Origin: Hymenolepis diminuta
Lineage: Eukaryota > Platyhelminthes > Cestoda > Cyclophyllidea > Hymenolepididae
NCBI GenBank assembly: GCA_900708905.1
Contig: CAADRB010000099.1
Location: 171,221 to 235,220 of the forward strand
Reading direction: 5' to 3'
Length of the DNA: 64,000 nt
The stretch's first letter is position 1. The number at the start of each line of letters is the position of its first letter. Positions 1 through 13,000 of this stretch are shown one piece after another. A program made the position numbers and the translations under genes. The notes beneath the pieces are model-generated. The model made no database searches, was not told the DNA's origin, and saw only the letters and a program-made list of their open reading frames with translations.

Positions 1-1040
1 ATATTTAGTGTTATAATCTGCCCTTCTCTATAGATGTTAGAAGAAATGATAACTATTTTCCCCCATTCCTAACATTTCTTCTATGAAAAAAAATGTAATT
101 TCTTTATTTTCCCACTGATAAAAGACACTTGATAATCAAACTTATTTGTTTAAGTCCATACTGATTGAGATGGAGTTTCGTTAATATACCCGTGTTGACT
201 ATAACGTGCCTTGTGATCTGCCGTGGGTTATTAGGTTCTGTGTTAAGTTGCTATATTACCGAGTTTTTTAGATTGTTTGCTCTGCCAGATTACTACCAGA
301 ACTCCTAGTTAGTTACGTTATAGCAATAGGATACCGCAACCGACTCTTAGATTCCCTAAGACATTGCACTAGTTACAAACACGACCCTACAACACCACAA
401 TACAGTACGATCCAAACCACGATGTCAACACAAGACGCACGCTTTCGTATCGATAGGTCGGTTTGTATTATGCACCATTTACAACAATCATGTAAATAAA
501 CTCATTAGAATTAGAGGGAATTAGGAGAATCAAGAATTAAAGGGCTGAAAATAAAGAATCTTACATGGAAATTATTTTGGGGAAAAATATCATGGGATGA
601 CGGAATCGGAATCGATTTTATTCCTTTATCTCAATGACTATTCTGCGAGTGGAATTTAAATATTAAAAAATTGCGCAAACAACGTAATAGTTGAGCGGCT
701 TTTTCTTTAAATTTAACCAGTAAAATTAAATATAATTAATAAAGTAGCAGATTAATGAATACAATTTTCAGACTGTAAAAACATTTGTGCACAGTTTAAA
801 ATTTATCAAATATCTATTAGAGCCATAACAATTGCCACTGTAGCACTTTAAATAATTTTATATTTTAATTTTTAAAAATTTTTCTCGAGAATATGTTTAT
901 ACTAGGTATTAGTAGATTTAATTCAAGCTGTGTGGTTTTAAACTGTGTTTCAAAAGGCGACTTAGTTAAATTTTTGGGAGTTCTGTCGGAGCTCTTTCAT
1001 TCGACTTTCTGTTTTTTTTCATATCATTTACGCATGACAA
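1..1040. other. Upstream region of the MYPT gene
   Basis: AT-rich sequence with stops in all frames apart from short ORFs. It should hold the 5' UTR and promoter but I see no convincing TATA box or CpG-rich core. Two upstream ATGs (893 and 1034) open short out-of-frame reading frames if they are in the mRNA. A 5' non-coding exon or trans-spliced leader cannot be excluded. Confidence 0.4.
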
Positions 1041-4000
1041 ATGCTCGCATGCAGCAGTCTAAATACTGCAAATCGTAGACAACAAATTGAATCCTGGGAA
1101 GCTTCTGAAATGAATAAAGAAATTGTTACCCCTCGACCACCGGAACGTGTTAATTTTCCCATTGATGTTCAATTTCATGCCGCTTGTAAAAATGCAGATT
1201 TGGATGAAGTTAAAGCACTTCTAGCCAATGGTGTGGATATTAATGTCACAAACGTTGATGGATTAACTGTCCTCCATCAGGTTTTGCGCATATTGGATTT
1301 TAATTATTTCTTCATTAGGCATGCATCGATGAAAATTATGATGTTGTACAGTTCCTTTTATCAAATAATGCGGATGTTAATGCACAAGATAATGAAGGAT
1401 GGACGCCTCTTCATGCTTGCGCTTCCTGTGCCTATCCTGAATTGGCTAAGTGCGAATTTTACTTACACTTTTATACTGCATTCTTAATCTTTAAATTATT
1501 TCTTAGGCCTTTATATTTTTACTTCTTTTGTAAGCACTGGTTCACGCATTATTTGTGCATGTTTTCGATAATATTTATCCAATATTTTCTATTTGTGTAG
1601 TTTATAAACTTTTAGCGCCTTTTAAAATGTATTCTGCTTATAATTCAATTTGTATTCTCCCATATTCTTGTACTGTTTTTATATGCCTTTTTGTGTGAGA
1701 ATTTCTTCCATTTCTTCGTGGTTTCCAGAGGTATTTTTTAATTTTATGTTTAAATAACTCTGCGTTTAAATGGATTAGTCATTCCTGACTAGTTTGCTGT
1801 TTCGCTGTGTCATTATTTGTGCGATTCACGTTTTTTCTTATCTGTCTGATCGTGTTTAGATGTTAAATCCGCCTACTCAATGGTATTAAGTTTGAATTTA
1901 TTTTTGTGTTTTGTGTAAATTTTGAATATTTTTTGTGAACTTTTTTTGGGAGTATAAAATGTATCCTTTGATTGCCTTTGACAAATCCATGATCAATACC
2001 GTTAAAATATAGTAGTTGTATTAACCATAGAACGTTTATTAGTGAATTTCCAACCCGCGTCATTTAGAAAATTTACCGCTAATGCGATCGGTGTAAATTT
2101 AATAATTTATTAGAGATTCAGAGCCATAAATTATTGCTGATTAAATTTTCCTTCATGCTATTCCCCATTTTATGTCGATTTAATTCTGTAGAATATTAAC
2201 GCTGAAATTTTACTTCTAAAAAAAATGTTAACATATTTTGCTAAATTAAGTTTGTTTTTTTTTAAAGCATCAAAGTTTCGTTCATGTGTTTCCCAATTTT
2301 ATCCGAGAATCGTTGAAGCAAAGAATCACTATGAGTAAGTTTTTGGTCCACATAGAGTCGGGATGGAATTCTCAAAGTGAAGAAAGAGGGATGCATCAAT
2401 GTCGCAGTTTTTACATATTAAGTACTTAGTAGACTATATAATCAGTGAGATTTACTATTCTTCATTCGGCTTCGGTCAGATGCATGTTAATAATATGGGG
2501 AAAATATTAAAAACGGAGGAAAGAAGGATGTATAATTAAGAATACACCATTTTAAACTCTTGACTCAATGAAATTTATTCTTATTGCTTACAAGTCTTCT
2601 TCCAGATGGGGCTAAAAGTGAAGAGAAAAAATTCAATGCCGAAGCGAGAAAAGAAGCCTGCTTCAATTATTTTTCGTTTTTCAAATTACTTTTTATAGCT
2701 CACTATTGATTCAACTCGATCCACCCATTGAGTTCCTCAGACCTTTCAATTTTGGTTAAACAGATGTTGGTAACGAAGTGAAACAGGTTTTCATGGTGAA
2801 AGAAGTGGAGTGCTTTATCAAGTAGGACTACGCAGCTGATTATTGGTCCATTAAAGTCTACTCAATATGGCTGCAAGTCTTCTTTCCATTTTGGTTATGT
2901 GGATAGCAATAAATGAAGGTGTTGAGAAAGTCAATGTCAAAATGATGTATCACCTAGGGTTCCTTTCATGCTCAAACCGTATGACTGACTATCAATTTAA
3001 TGAAATCCCATTGTGCTTACAAATCTTCATTCAGTTTGTTTTAGACTGGGGTTAAAATGAAAGGAAGAAGAGATTCAAAGCAGAAGAAGAAGAATGTTGA
3101 ATTGCTTAATTTCTGCATATAGCCATGTCTCGCGCGTTCATCTATCGATTCTAGTACACCCCCCGCACGGCAACACACGGCACAGCACACGATTTCCTAC
3201 GCGATTGTGCGCGTAGGTATTTCTCCCACCTAGAGTTAACCAATCACGTCTCCTACTGTTAAGTGTGCTGTGCCTCTATGTGCGCGCATCGATTCCACGC
3301 ATACATGCAAGGGGGGAAGGGGTTGGGAAGATGAATAGAAGGTAGGAAGTAGGGCATATTGGCAACTTCGCAAATAATACCCAGAACATCTTTTCACAAT
3401 ATTTATTAACTTGCCAAGGAGAACTCACTCTCTAAGCTTACGGCCCTCTCCCCACTTTTTAGCACTCACAAACATTCATTCAGTTAAAAAAGCGGATAGA
3501 CAAAGAGAGAGTTTTGCTCATATAGTTGTTTTTATGTGATTTTACTGGGCTTCTGATTTAGTGTGGGGCATTTTGTTACAGCGAAACTGTCGTCGAAATT
3601 GGACTCTGATAATACAAATTCAGCTGAATGGTAGCAATAGTTGTCCGTTTGGAAAAAAGTTACGGTTTTATTGTGTGGTCATGGGATTGTAGATGCATAG
3701 TGCTGAGGTTCAACTCTCTAGTCGTCAACACAGATTGTACCTTTTTGAGTTCCAAATTCCACTATCACTGTCCTGTTATTTCTTTTTTGTATTTGACCGA
3801 ATCAGTTTTAGGCACGTAACTGTGTGTAAATAACTTCAGGCGCTCTATTAAAAATGTCGTTGAACTCTTATGGGAAGGGGCTATTTTTAGGCTTATTAAT
3901 TAAGCTAGAGTATTAAGCTAGTTTATCCTTTATCATTATAATAAAGAAGTACAGTGAAATATTGGAAAATAGCTCTGTTTAAAAATCAGTTAATTCTCAA

Positions 4001-7000
4001 ATTTTTTTGGAACTTGAATGACTCGGGGTAATATTTTAAATTCAAACCATATGTTCCACTCACCTGCTGTTTCTTATACCCTTGAGATTCCATTTATACG
4101 ACTCGTGGTCTTGATGGTCTTTGCATCGATTTAAGCGTGCACTTCTGTCATGGTCCATCATTATCAACGTTACACTCGAACAACTAACTCTCAAACTTCG
4201 TTGAGTTCTGATAACTTTGCACGTTCTTGAAAAGTTAAGCGCTTGGACATTTTATGAGAATTTAACTTTTAATCGTACTGTATATGCATCTTCTTTTTAA
4301 AAATTATTTATGATTTTAAAATGAAGTTAAAAATTTGTTGTATACATGATTTATTATTAACTGAACACACTGATTGTGCAGTGGACGGTAGGGTAGAGGT
4401 AGACGATTGAGTCCGAACATAGCTCACTTTGTCATGTCCTATTGGTCTAAACTGGGAGCCTTAGTTACTGGGTGAGTTCAGATCCTCGATATTTAGAGCT
4501 TTCCGATCAGTTGGTTAAATTGAGTGGCTATCTCGAAATATTTATCTCGTACAACCAGAATACAGTTGCTGGATTATTATCTATGCGGTCAGATTATCCT
4601 CTTAACTACAGAGCCTATAGTTATTATAAAGCGTTATAATTTTATTCATTTAATTATGTAAGGTAATCGGTTATAATCCTTATCAACTCTGTTAGATATT
4701 TGTGAAAAAATAGAGTGAAATCTCAAGATTTTAGTTACGTTAAATTAAAATGTTTCCAGAGCTTGAATTTTGAATGCTGTTTGTTATACAAGCCTCAAAG
4801 GTTTCAGATGAAATATGACCACTAATCTTTAATAGAGAAAATTAATGTGCCTTTATCCTCTCTGAGCTTCTATAATGATCATATTGTTATCAAATTGCAC
4901 TTATTGATGGTGATCGGATTAAATAAAGCGATGAAGGATTAATGACATTGTTACTTCTATCGATAATTTAATGGAATAGTGACATTTCGATTCCTCCGAT
5001 TTATATGGTTTGTCTTATAATTTTACTAGATCTCATTTTAATTTATCTACTCCATTTGATCAAAAGGCGCCATATCAAAGGTACGACTTGAAAAGGAAAA
5101 TGAGAAAGGGGAGTAGGATTTTGGCGGTTTCGATTTGAAACGAGAGATCTCGAGTTGTGACTGATATCATTTGTTTTATAAACCTTTGGAGTTTAGGATA
5201 TTTGAAGATTTTCCATTCAGTTGAAGCTTAATTTTAAAAGCAGTTGAGTGAAAATGTTACTGAATGTCGGTTTTCAGAATTGAAGATGTGTTTCGCAATC
5301 TCGCATCTCACGAAACATTTCGAATCCATGTGGTAGGAGTGGGAAGTATACACCTGAAATTGTTCAAATTTATATTCAGGATGGTGGTCCCATCCATCTT
5401 GCTTCATATAGTTTATTTCGCCACAAGAAAATGAAAGCATCTTCATTGTTTAAGTTTATCTTCTCAGAACGCGAATTACTCATACAAAATCCGAAAGTCA
5501 AATGTAGTTAGACTCTTTGATACCTTTGACGTTTTCTCACCATCTTTTTAATCCTCTCCTCTTTGTCATTTTTTGAACTTTCTGCTAACCAGTTTCAGTT
5601 AATTGACATAATTAAAATTTTTAAATTTGTTTTTTTTTTGCACTACTTAGTAGTAATAATACCAACGGTCCCTATTAGTCCTTTAAAATGCCATTTTTGC
5701 AAACGATTACGCATCTTAGTTTATCATTTCTTTTATTTTCCCACAGTTAACTCTATTATTAATTCATTCAATCTGTGTTCATTTGAGATGCACATATTAT
5801 TGTGTGTCGGTGTATAAATATAATTTTGAATATTTATTAAGTACTTTCTCCTGACGAAATTAATATGTATCTCGTGTTTTCTTCCCATTTTTATTGAGAA
5901 TAACGCTTATCCCTTCAGTTGTTTATATGAACTATTTTGAATTTAGTTATACTTTACATAGTGTGAGGTGAACGATAATCCATTTTCGCTTTATTAGCGA
6001 GATCTTGAGTTTTCCTTCTTTCCGGCTAGGATATCAGCATGTAGATCCTAAATGGTTATTATTCACTAATGCACTTATCATCATCATCCATACACATCGA
6101 TCCAAATGTTATTGGACGTGTTAATTATTCTGGAATATAATTATTATTCCTTAAAAATCATTTATCGTTAAATATATGAAGAATGGGAAATTATCGTTTG
6201 TAATCTATTAGAAATAGTTTGATGAATGAAATTCTCCAGTCTATTAAGTGAAGTGCTCACAGCGTTTGACGTAGGTAGAATGGAAGGTATCCTTCAGCCG
6301 CTTTTACGAAAAGTTCGAGTTTTTCCCCTCCTCTCGTAGACAGGAAATGACCAGTGTGGTTGGTTACATACACCGCTGGATGTCCACCGATGGGCATTGA
6401 TCTCGTCACCTACGACCATTTTCTTGCTTTCTATCTAACACACAATATAGATAACCTAGTGGACTTATGGGGTGAATTTTACGTACCACGGTGAGAGAAA
6501 AAGTCGAAATGATGGCCTTGAAGTTTGTATTCACATTAAGATCGAATAAAATAGTCTCTGTGTAATTCTGCCGGAAATCTCTAACGTCATGCCGTATTTC
6601 TGACTTAAGAAAAATAAAAAAATGTGAGCCAATCTAATCTTCCAGTATTTGAGGTAGTAGTCCTTAAGACCCTAGCTGGTTGGTAATAATGAATTGACGA
6701 TGTAGGTGGCACAGAATCTTACTATCTATTAGAATTCATTTACTTTATGTTTCTTCACAAGAACAAAAAACCACAATATTTAATGATTCTCAAGCCCATT
6801 GAGGGAAGTATCTTCAGAATCCATTTTGTGTTGAAGATTAGATCCTGTATCTTTCTGATTGTCTATATAGTTCACTGGGTATCGAACCGATCACCTATTA
6901 TTTGACAAACGTGCGCGTCGACCTCTACGTCATCGGTGCGCAAAATTATTCTTTTAACCGAGTCCACTTAATTAATTGTCTTTCATTTTGCATTAGAATC

Positions 7001-10000
7001 TTGCTTGAAGTTTGGCATTTACTCTTCCAGTCTTATTAATGTTAGATAAAAAAAGGCAGTTGAGTTATTTCCCCTTTGTATTGCTATTCGAATCGTGTTT
7101 CCTCTCCTAAACTGAGATGTCCTCAACATTCTGCGTCTACCCAGATCTAGGACCATCAATCCATCGAGTCTTATAATTTATCAAAAGAGGGTTTTGTATA
7201 GGGACCGAATACGTTTATTGAGCTGGTACAATTGTCTGAGTTTTTTATTTGTGGTAGTTTGTCAAATAGCTTATTTGAATGATCACATGGAGAAGTCACA
7301 GTGGTAGTGCTTTGTATTTTTTTCCATCAAAACTGTTTTTTCTACTTTCATGTATCACAGAAACGTCTATTTTAACTCTTGAAAAATCAAGCAATAATCT
7401 ACAACTGTCAGTTAATGCCCATTATTTCATTTTACTCTCCTTTAGACTCTTGCTGGAACACGGGGCCAACACAGGAATCGTGAGTTTTGAATTGGAGTTG
7501 CCTCTGGATGTAGCACAGGGCAAGGACATGGTAGCCCTTCTCAAGGACTGGATGCAACGCCAATCAGTTGACGAGAAGGCCGCTCGAAGTGCTGAAGAAC
7601 AGGCAATGCTTAGAGATGCTCAAGAGTGGCTCCGCACTGGCGAGTATCCGTGAGTCCTACCATTTTATTCATTAATATCTCAACTATACAAGCAATAAAA
7701 GTTTCTTAATATTTGATTTGAAAACTTCTGTCTTTCCCCCACTGCGCCTGAGGGAATGTAGCCAATATCTTATTTCAGTGGGCATCTGGGCATTATCACA
7801 TTGAAAGCCCTGTTTATATCATGATTCTTTTTCCACATTTTCTCGTTTCGTGTTGATCTTGCGTTTCAAAGTTCGGCTGATTTGAATCATGCTGTGAATG
7901 TGTATCAATTTGTATCAATATGATCTAACTTGGCATGTGGGTTTAAGCGCTAACGTGATCAAAATCCAAATAATTTCATCCTTTGTTGAGTTATACACTG
8001 GAGAGTAAAAGCAAATTAATTTTGGCAAATTTATTTCAGAAACAGATTAATTTTGTACTGATTTGATTTTATTTAGGTTGCTTATTGTTGCTCTGATAAC
8101 CCGTTATATGTGGTTGTCTCCGCACATATAAACCCATATGATGATTCATCGGGACTGGCAACCTTTTCAATATATCCCCAACTATTTCAGAATGGCATTT
8201 TTTTCAACTTGCGCTAAAATCTCATGTATTGCTAGTTAATCTCTACTGTTATCATTAAATTGGAGTTTTAATTAGAGCACATTGATTAGTCATTAGGTGT
8301 GTTTTTACAACATCCATGAGGACTTTTAATGAAGTTTCTTGTCTTAATCACTCTATTTACTATTATTATCATTGCCTATGGTACTGCAAAGAATATTTAC
8401 ACGTTTCCATTATGGGAAAGCAAGGAAAGCAACAAACGTCCGATAATGTATGAAATAGAGAGGGGNGGGGGGGGGGGGAGAAGGTAGGGTGGTTGAGAAG
8501 TAGGTTATAGTATCAAGACATCAAAATTCTTACACTTTTGTTTTCGGGAATGTTGTGTTTTCTATGTTGCCATGAGGAGAAGATGTGATATTTAGAGTTA
8601 GTTGATCGATTGATTTAATTTTATAGTTGCCCATGGCACCTCGACTTATTTGCATCTTTGCAACCAGTTGCAAATAGATGGGACTAGCATCAATAGATTT
8701 AAACATAGCTTACTGTTAACTCAGGGTGTTTTTATTTAATTCATTTAATCAACTGTATGATTTGGGCTGAATACTTATTGGCTTTAGTACAACATTTGCT
8801 GGGGTAAGAATAGAAGTGAGATTGAGAGATTTCTGCCTTGAAACAAGATGTTTTTTAATATTTTGTTCGAGTTGTGATTGATGCCTCTTAAAGACAATCA
8901 CGAGTCGAAATATTTGTGAGCAATATTTACGACTGTTTGGTATCTGCAATGGATATTGCGTTTTAAGAGTAGAGGAATGCATTTTCTTAATTCACCATTT
9001 CATGAATCAGCTTATATTCGTCTTTTTAACAGAAGAAGGCGTTTACTTGGAAATACCACGTTTAAACGTTTTGGTGGTGATGCTACTCCCATCTTTAGAT
9101 TTGCAAATGATAAAAAGTTAACTGAAGTCCATTCAAATCAACTCTCTCGGTAATAAAGAAGCTCACGCCTGGAATTGATCGGACTTTGTTAACTAAAGCA
9201 GTTTAGAATAAAATTATTTTGCTGAAGAATTTGTTTATGAAGGTGAAGCGTAGCATTGTCTGAAAATTCATTAATTTAGGTAAACAAAATCAAAGGTTTA
9301 TCTTGATAGCCTCTATATAGTATATATATTTTAACGGATAGTTTAATAAAATTTTGTCAACTAAATTGGCACTTAATTAAATTTCCCACTTTTATTTGCA
9401 GACATGTGGTAGATTCCCGTACTGGCGCAACTGCGCTGCATATAGCCGCAGCAAAAGGGTACTCTGAGGTACTAGAAATTCTCCTGAAACTCCCCAACGT
9501 AGAAATTGACGCTACAGACGTTGATGGATGGACACCATTGCATGCCGCGGCTCACTGGGCCAAGGAAAAACCCCTTCGACTTCTTGCTTCCGCTGGTGCC
9601 TCTTTTGATATCATTACCCTCACTGTAAGTCCACAATCTTGTTTCTTATACATTCAAGTTCAGTCTATTTAAGTAGAGAGCATTACAACTCTCCTCTGAA
9701 GTAGAGGGTGGAAATTCTTGAGTCTTACCGGTTCAAAAACAGTTATTGACCTTATATTGACTACAGAATGGTTGTGGCCTTAAATCCACTATTTTATATA
9801 TCAAGTTTTGAACCTGTCGCCTCGACTTTTGCGTAATAGGTCTTGACAATCTGAGCATATATTTTATATGATCCACTGCAATCTTTGCTCGAACAACTGG
9901 TCCCTAAAAAACACATTCTGACGATAAGCTGACAATTAATTATTTGAATGTCAGGAGATCTTTATGGAAAGTTGCTTTTCAATCACCATGTCGTTCGATC

Positions 10001-13000
10001 AACCACTAAAATATACCGTATAAGCACGACTGAGTATCGAACATGTGATCTCTGTCTAGTCATAAATCACTAAAACTTCCTATTTTAATATGGCTTCCTG
10101 GTTTTTCTGAACAGTTGTTATTTTTTAAATGAATTTGACCAAAATAGTCTTTTTTCTTACTCCTGGCGTCTGAGTAAGGTTAAAAACCTAAATTATCGTC
10201 ATTAAGTTGATTCAAGGTTAACATGTGCATTCGTGTTTGAAATTCGTTATGTTTTGTAGGAACTAAGATGACCTTTACGTCGCTTATGTTCGCTACCCTC
10301 GATGACCGACTTGGTTCTGACGATTCGACCTTGTAACTGAATGAAGACCTCTTCTTTTTCCTATAGAAGTCTACTTAGGAAAGTTCTCACTTATTAATAC
10401 TATTCAGAAAAGGCTTTTCATAGTAACAGGGAACTCATTACTTTTGTCCTTGTATTAACTGAGCTATATAAAAGTGGCATCGGTGGTGTGGCGGTTAACG
10501 AACAAGTTTGTCGCGTTAAATTTCACAGGTTCGGAATACCGCATCACACATTCAATGATTGAAATAATGAGCTATGAAGCACGTTTTGGAAGTTAATTAC
10601 TTATATTTGCGACAGTCTTCGTACTCGACATGCCTTTTATCGTTATGGTTTCGTTTTCCATATGGGTATGTTCCAGATTTCTTCACTTCAGTTTATGATT
10701 TATCTATAAAATGTAGCAGACATTTTCCAAAGACTATCCCATTCTTGTATTAATTTAACGGACATACTTAGTTACTCTTTCGACTCCTAACTTGGGGTAA
10801 ATTGGGGCTGGTAGTTTAACGGCCCTGGGAATGGGCTTAAGTCGTCGATGTGATTTATGGTAAGATGCTCAATACTGCGAACATTCCAGTTAGTCATAGG
10901 AGACCCTAATCCTATTCTGCAAAACTGGTGAATACATTGCAATTGTTTTTTTTCAGCACTAGAGTTTAACAGTGCAGAGAGTGGGCATCCTGAAACCTCC
11001 CAAGTTGAAAAACTCACATTTTACTATTCCTCTATTGGTCCTTCCATTTCAGTTTGTCATTCTGCTAAGTAGCGAACACGTGACCTCCGCCTAATCAGAT
11101 ACGTGAATCACTGAAACATTTAGTTACCTTTTAATGAGGTTTTCTTTTTTCTGAACAACTACTATAAAAAGGAGAAATTGACCAGAATAGATTGTTTCTT
11201 CACTTAGGGCGTCTGAATAATTAGGTAAAAGATAAAGCAGAGTTTAAATACGTATCATACGGTTGATTCGCCAAGTAAGAGCTTTGTGGTTGGTAAGGAA
11301 TTGATATCTATTCGTGAAAGTTCTCTCTGATTCAATGCATGTCTGAAGGTGGGAGTTTGAATGTAAGAAGGGGTGTGCACCAAGGGAGTAGTGGTCCGTT
11401 ACGCTAGATGGCTGCAGAATGCGTCACTGCATAGTAAACGGTTGAACTGACCAACTGTAGGACGAATTTTGGGAATCAATCACATTTGCTGTGGTTTCTC
11501 GGATTGATAAACGTTTTCCTCTTTTCTTGTTTTAAATGTACGACTCTGAGTATGTCCTAGATATTCATCTACCGTTACTGAACTGTCTGTTTGAAATACG
11601 ACAAACGTACTTCTGCAAACAGTCTAATTTCTTTATTTTCCCAACGCACGTATTTAGTCACTCTTCTAATCTGGGTTAAATTAAGAATGGCAGTTCAGTG
11701 TCTCTGGAATGGGCCTTTTCTGTCTCAGGTTTGACAATTACCTGTTTAATACTGCGAGCATTCCCATTAGATAATAATTGGAAGTTCATTGTAGTCTGCA
11801 ACACTAGTGGATTATACTTTCAACACTCAGAATCGTCATTCCATATAAGATGGAAGACATTTTGCCATTTCCCTTCTGACTAGTTTTTAATGATGTACTT
11901 GGTCATGTCTTCCACTAAACATGAACGTTGACCCTATGGTCTTTAACTTGGCTGACGTCTACGATGCCTGCTAAGTTATACAATCTCGCTTTAATGAAAT
12001 AATACAGGATATGTACAAAGTATTGTTTCTCAAATAATCGCAGAAGTAGATAATCAACAATAGTGGTCTAGTAAGTTTGCTTATTCTTGTTTTGACAAAA
12101 AGTTACTTGCATGATTTGACTAAAATTAATTTGGGAATACTTTCTTTTTCAGAACCAAACGATCTACGATGTGGCAGATCGAAGTGTGACAATGCTCCTA
12201 CGACAACTTCGCATTGTGAGTTTCTCTTTCATTTTTCATTTTCAGCAATCTCCAATTTGGTATTGGTTCTTGATTCTTTTGCCTTCGTTTATTTAGGAAC
12301 AACAACGTGCTGCAGCTGCCACTGCTGAAGAGAAACCTGTTGTTACTCCTCCTGCAGTTGCTGCGCGACGAAAGTAAGTCGTTTCTCCTTATGCGTTCAC
12401 TCCTTTATCAAAGTAATAATTCAGACGCACGTAGAAACCGCGCGTTTACAGACCACCCATACATTAAGCAGCATTAACCTGTGCATTTGGTCATTTTATA
12501 AGAAGATGTGGTTCTGTAGTCTTACGACAAACTCTCTTATAAACCTAAAAATTCAAGAATTCAACCATCTTTTCCAAATTTGAAAACCACAGCTATATTA
12601 TGCACTAGCAGTAAAAAATGAGAGAGTGAATGAGAGAAAGAGAAATTGAGATTTGAGGAACAGAGAGTGTTGAAATTGCACAATAATAACAACTAGTATG
12701 AGAATTCTCATACGTCAGTTTAAAGGTTGCTCAATGAAATGGATCAAGCAGCATTTTCAATCAGGAGAAAACGGATGATTGTCTTTCTAAATCTTTCTGT
12801 AAAAACAACCTCGAAGACTATACAAGTGCCACTTGTTAGCTCTTTTTCCTCTTTATTAGGGTGATTTATTATTTTTTTTCTGTCCAAATAAAAGTCTTAC
12901 CATTCGCTTTCGTCTTTTCTGCATTGTTCTAATAGTGTTCCAAACTTTTGTATACTTCTGTAGAAAAAATGGAGATATCGCGTTTCTTTTTTTGTGCATT

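Larger units (their letters stand above)
1450..7445 (+). other. Intron 2 of the MYPT gene (about 6 kb)
   Basis: Donor AA|GTGCGA, acceptor CTCCTTTAG. No exon seen inside. It includes a GC-richer, hairpin-forming block at 3120-3350, and tRNA-like SINE heads on the minus strand near 4600 and 6900. The rest is AT-rich with no recognisable content. Confidence 0.8.
9625..12152 (+). other. Intron 4 of the MYPT gene
   Basis: Donor ACT|GTAAGT, acceptor CTTTTTCAG. Dominated by old repeats: two diverged segment pairs (10031-10185 with 11064-11230, and 10761-10965 with 11645-11835) and a tRNA-like SINE head at 10481-10545. No exon seen. Confidence 0.75.
1041..12373 (+). other. Ankyrin-repeat part of the MYPT gene (exons 1-6)
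   Basis: These six exons encode residues 1-312. PERVNF supplies the RVxF docking motif for PP1c. It is followed by ankyrin units with typical cores: DGLTVLHQACIDENYD across the exon 1/2 join, EGWTPLHACAS in exon 2, ATALHIAAAKGYSEVL and DGWTPLHAAAHW in exon 4. Exon 3 carries the family-specific segment between the two ankyrin blocks, ending AMLRDAQEWLRTGEYP. Exon 5 ends the ankyrin domain with YDVAD followed by an LLRQLR helix. Exon 1 to 2 is split by a 38-nt intron inside the second ankyrin repeat. The order and spacing match vertebrate MYPT1 closely, so this part of the model is secure. Confidence 0.93.

Noticed and set aside
6872..6943. tRNA gene on the minus strand
   Set aside because: Box A and box B motifs are present but the T stem and acceptor stem do not pair, so it is a tRNA-derived repeat, not a tRNA.
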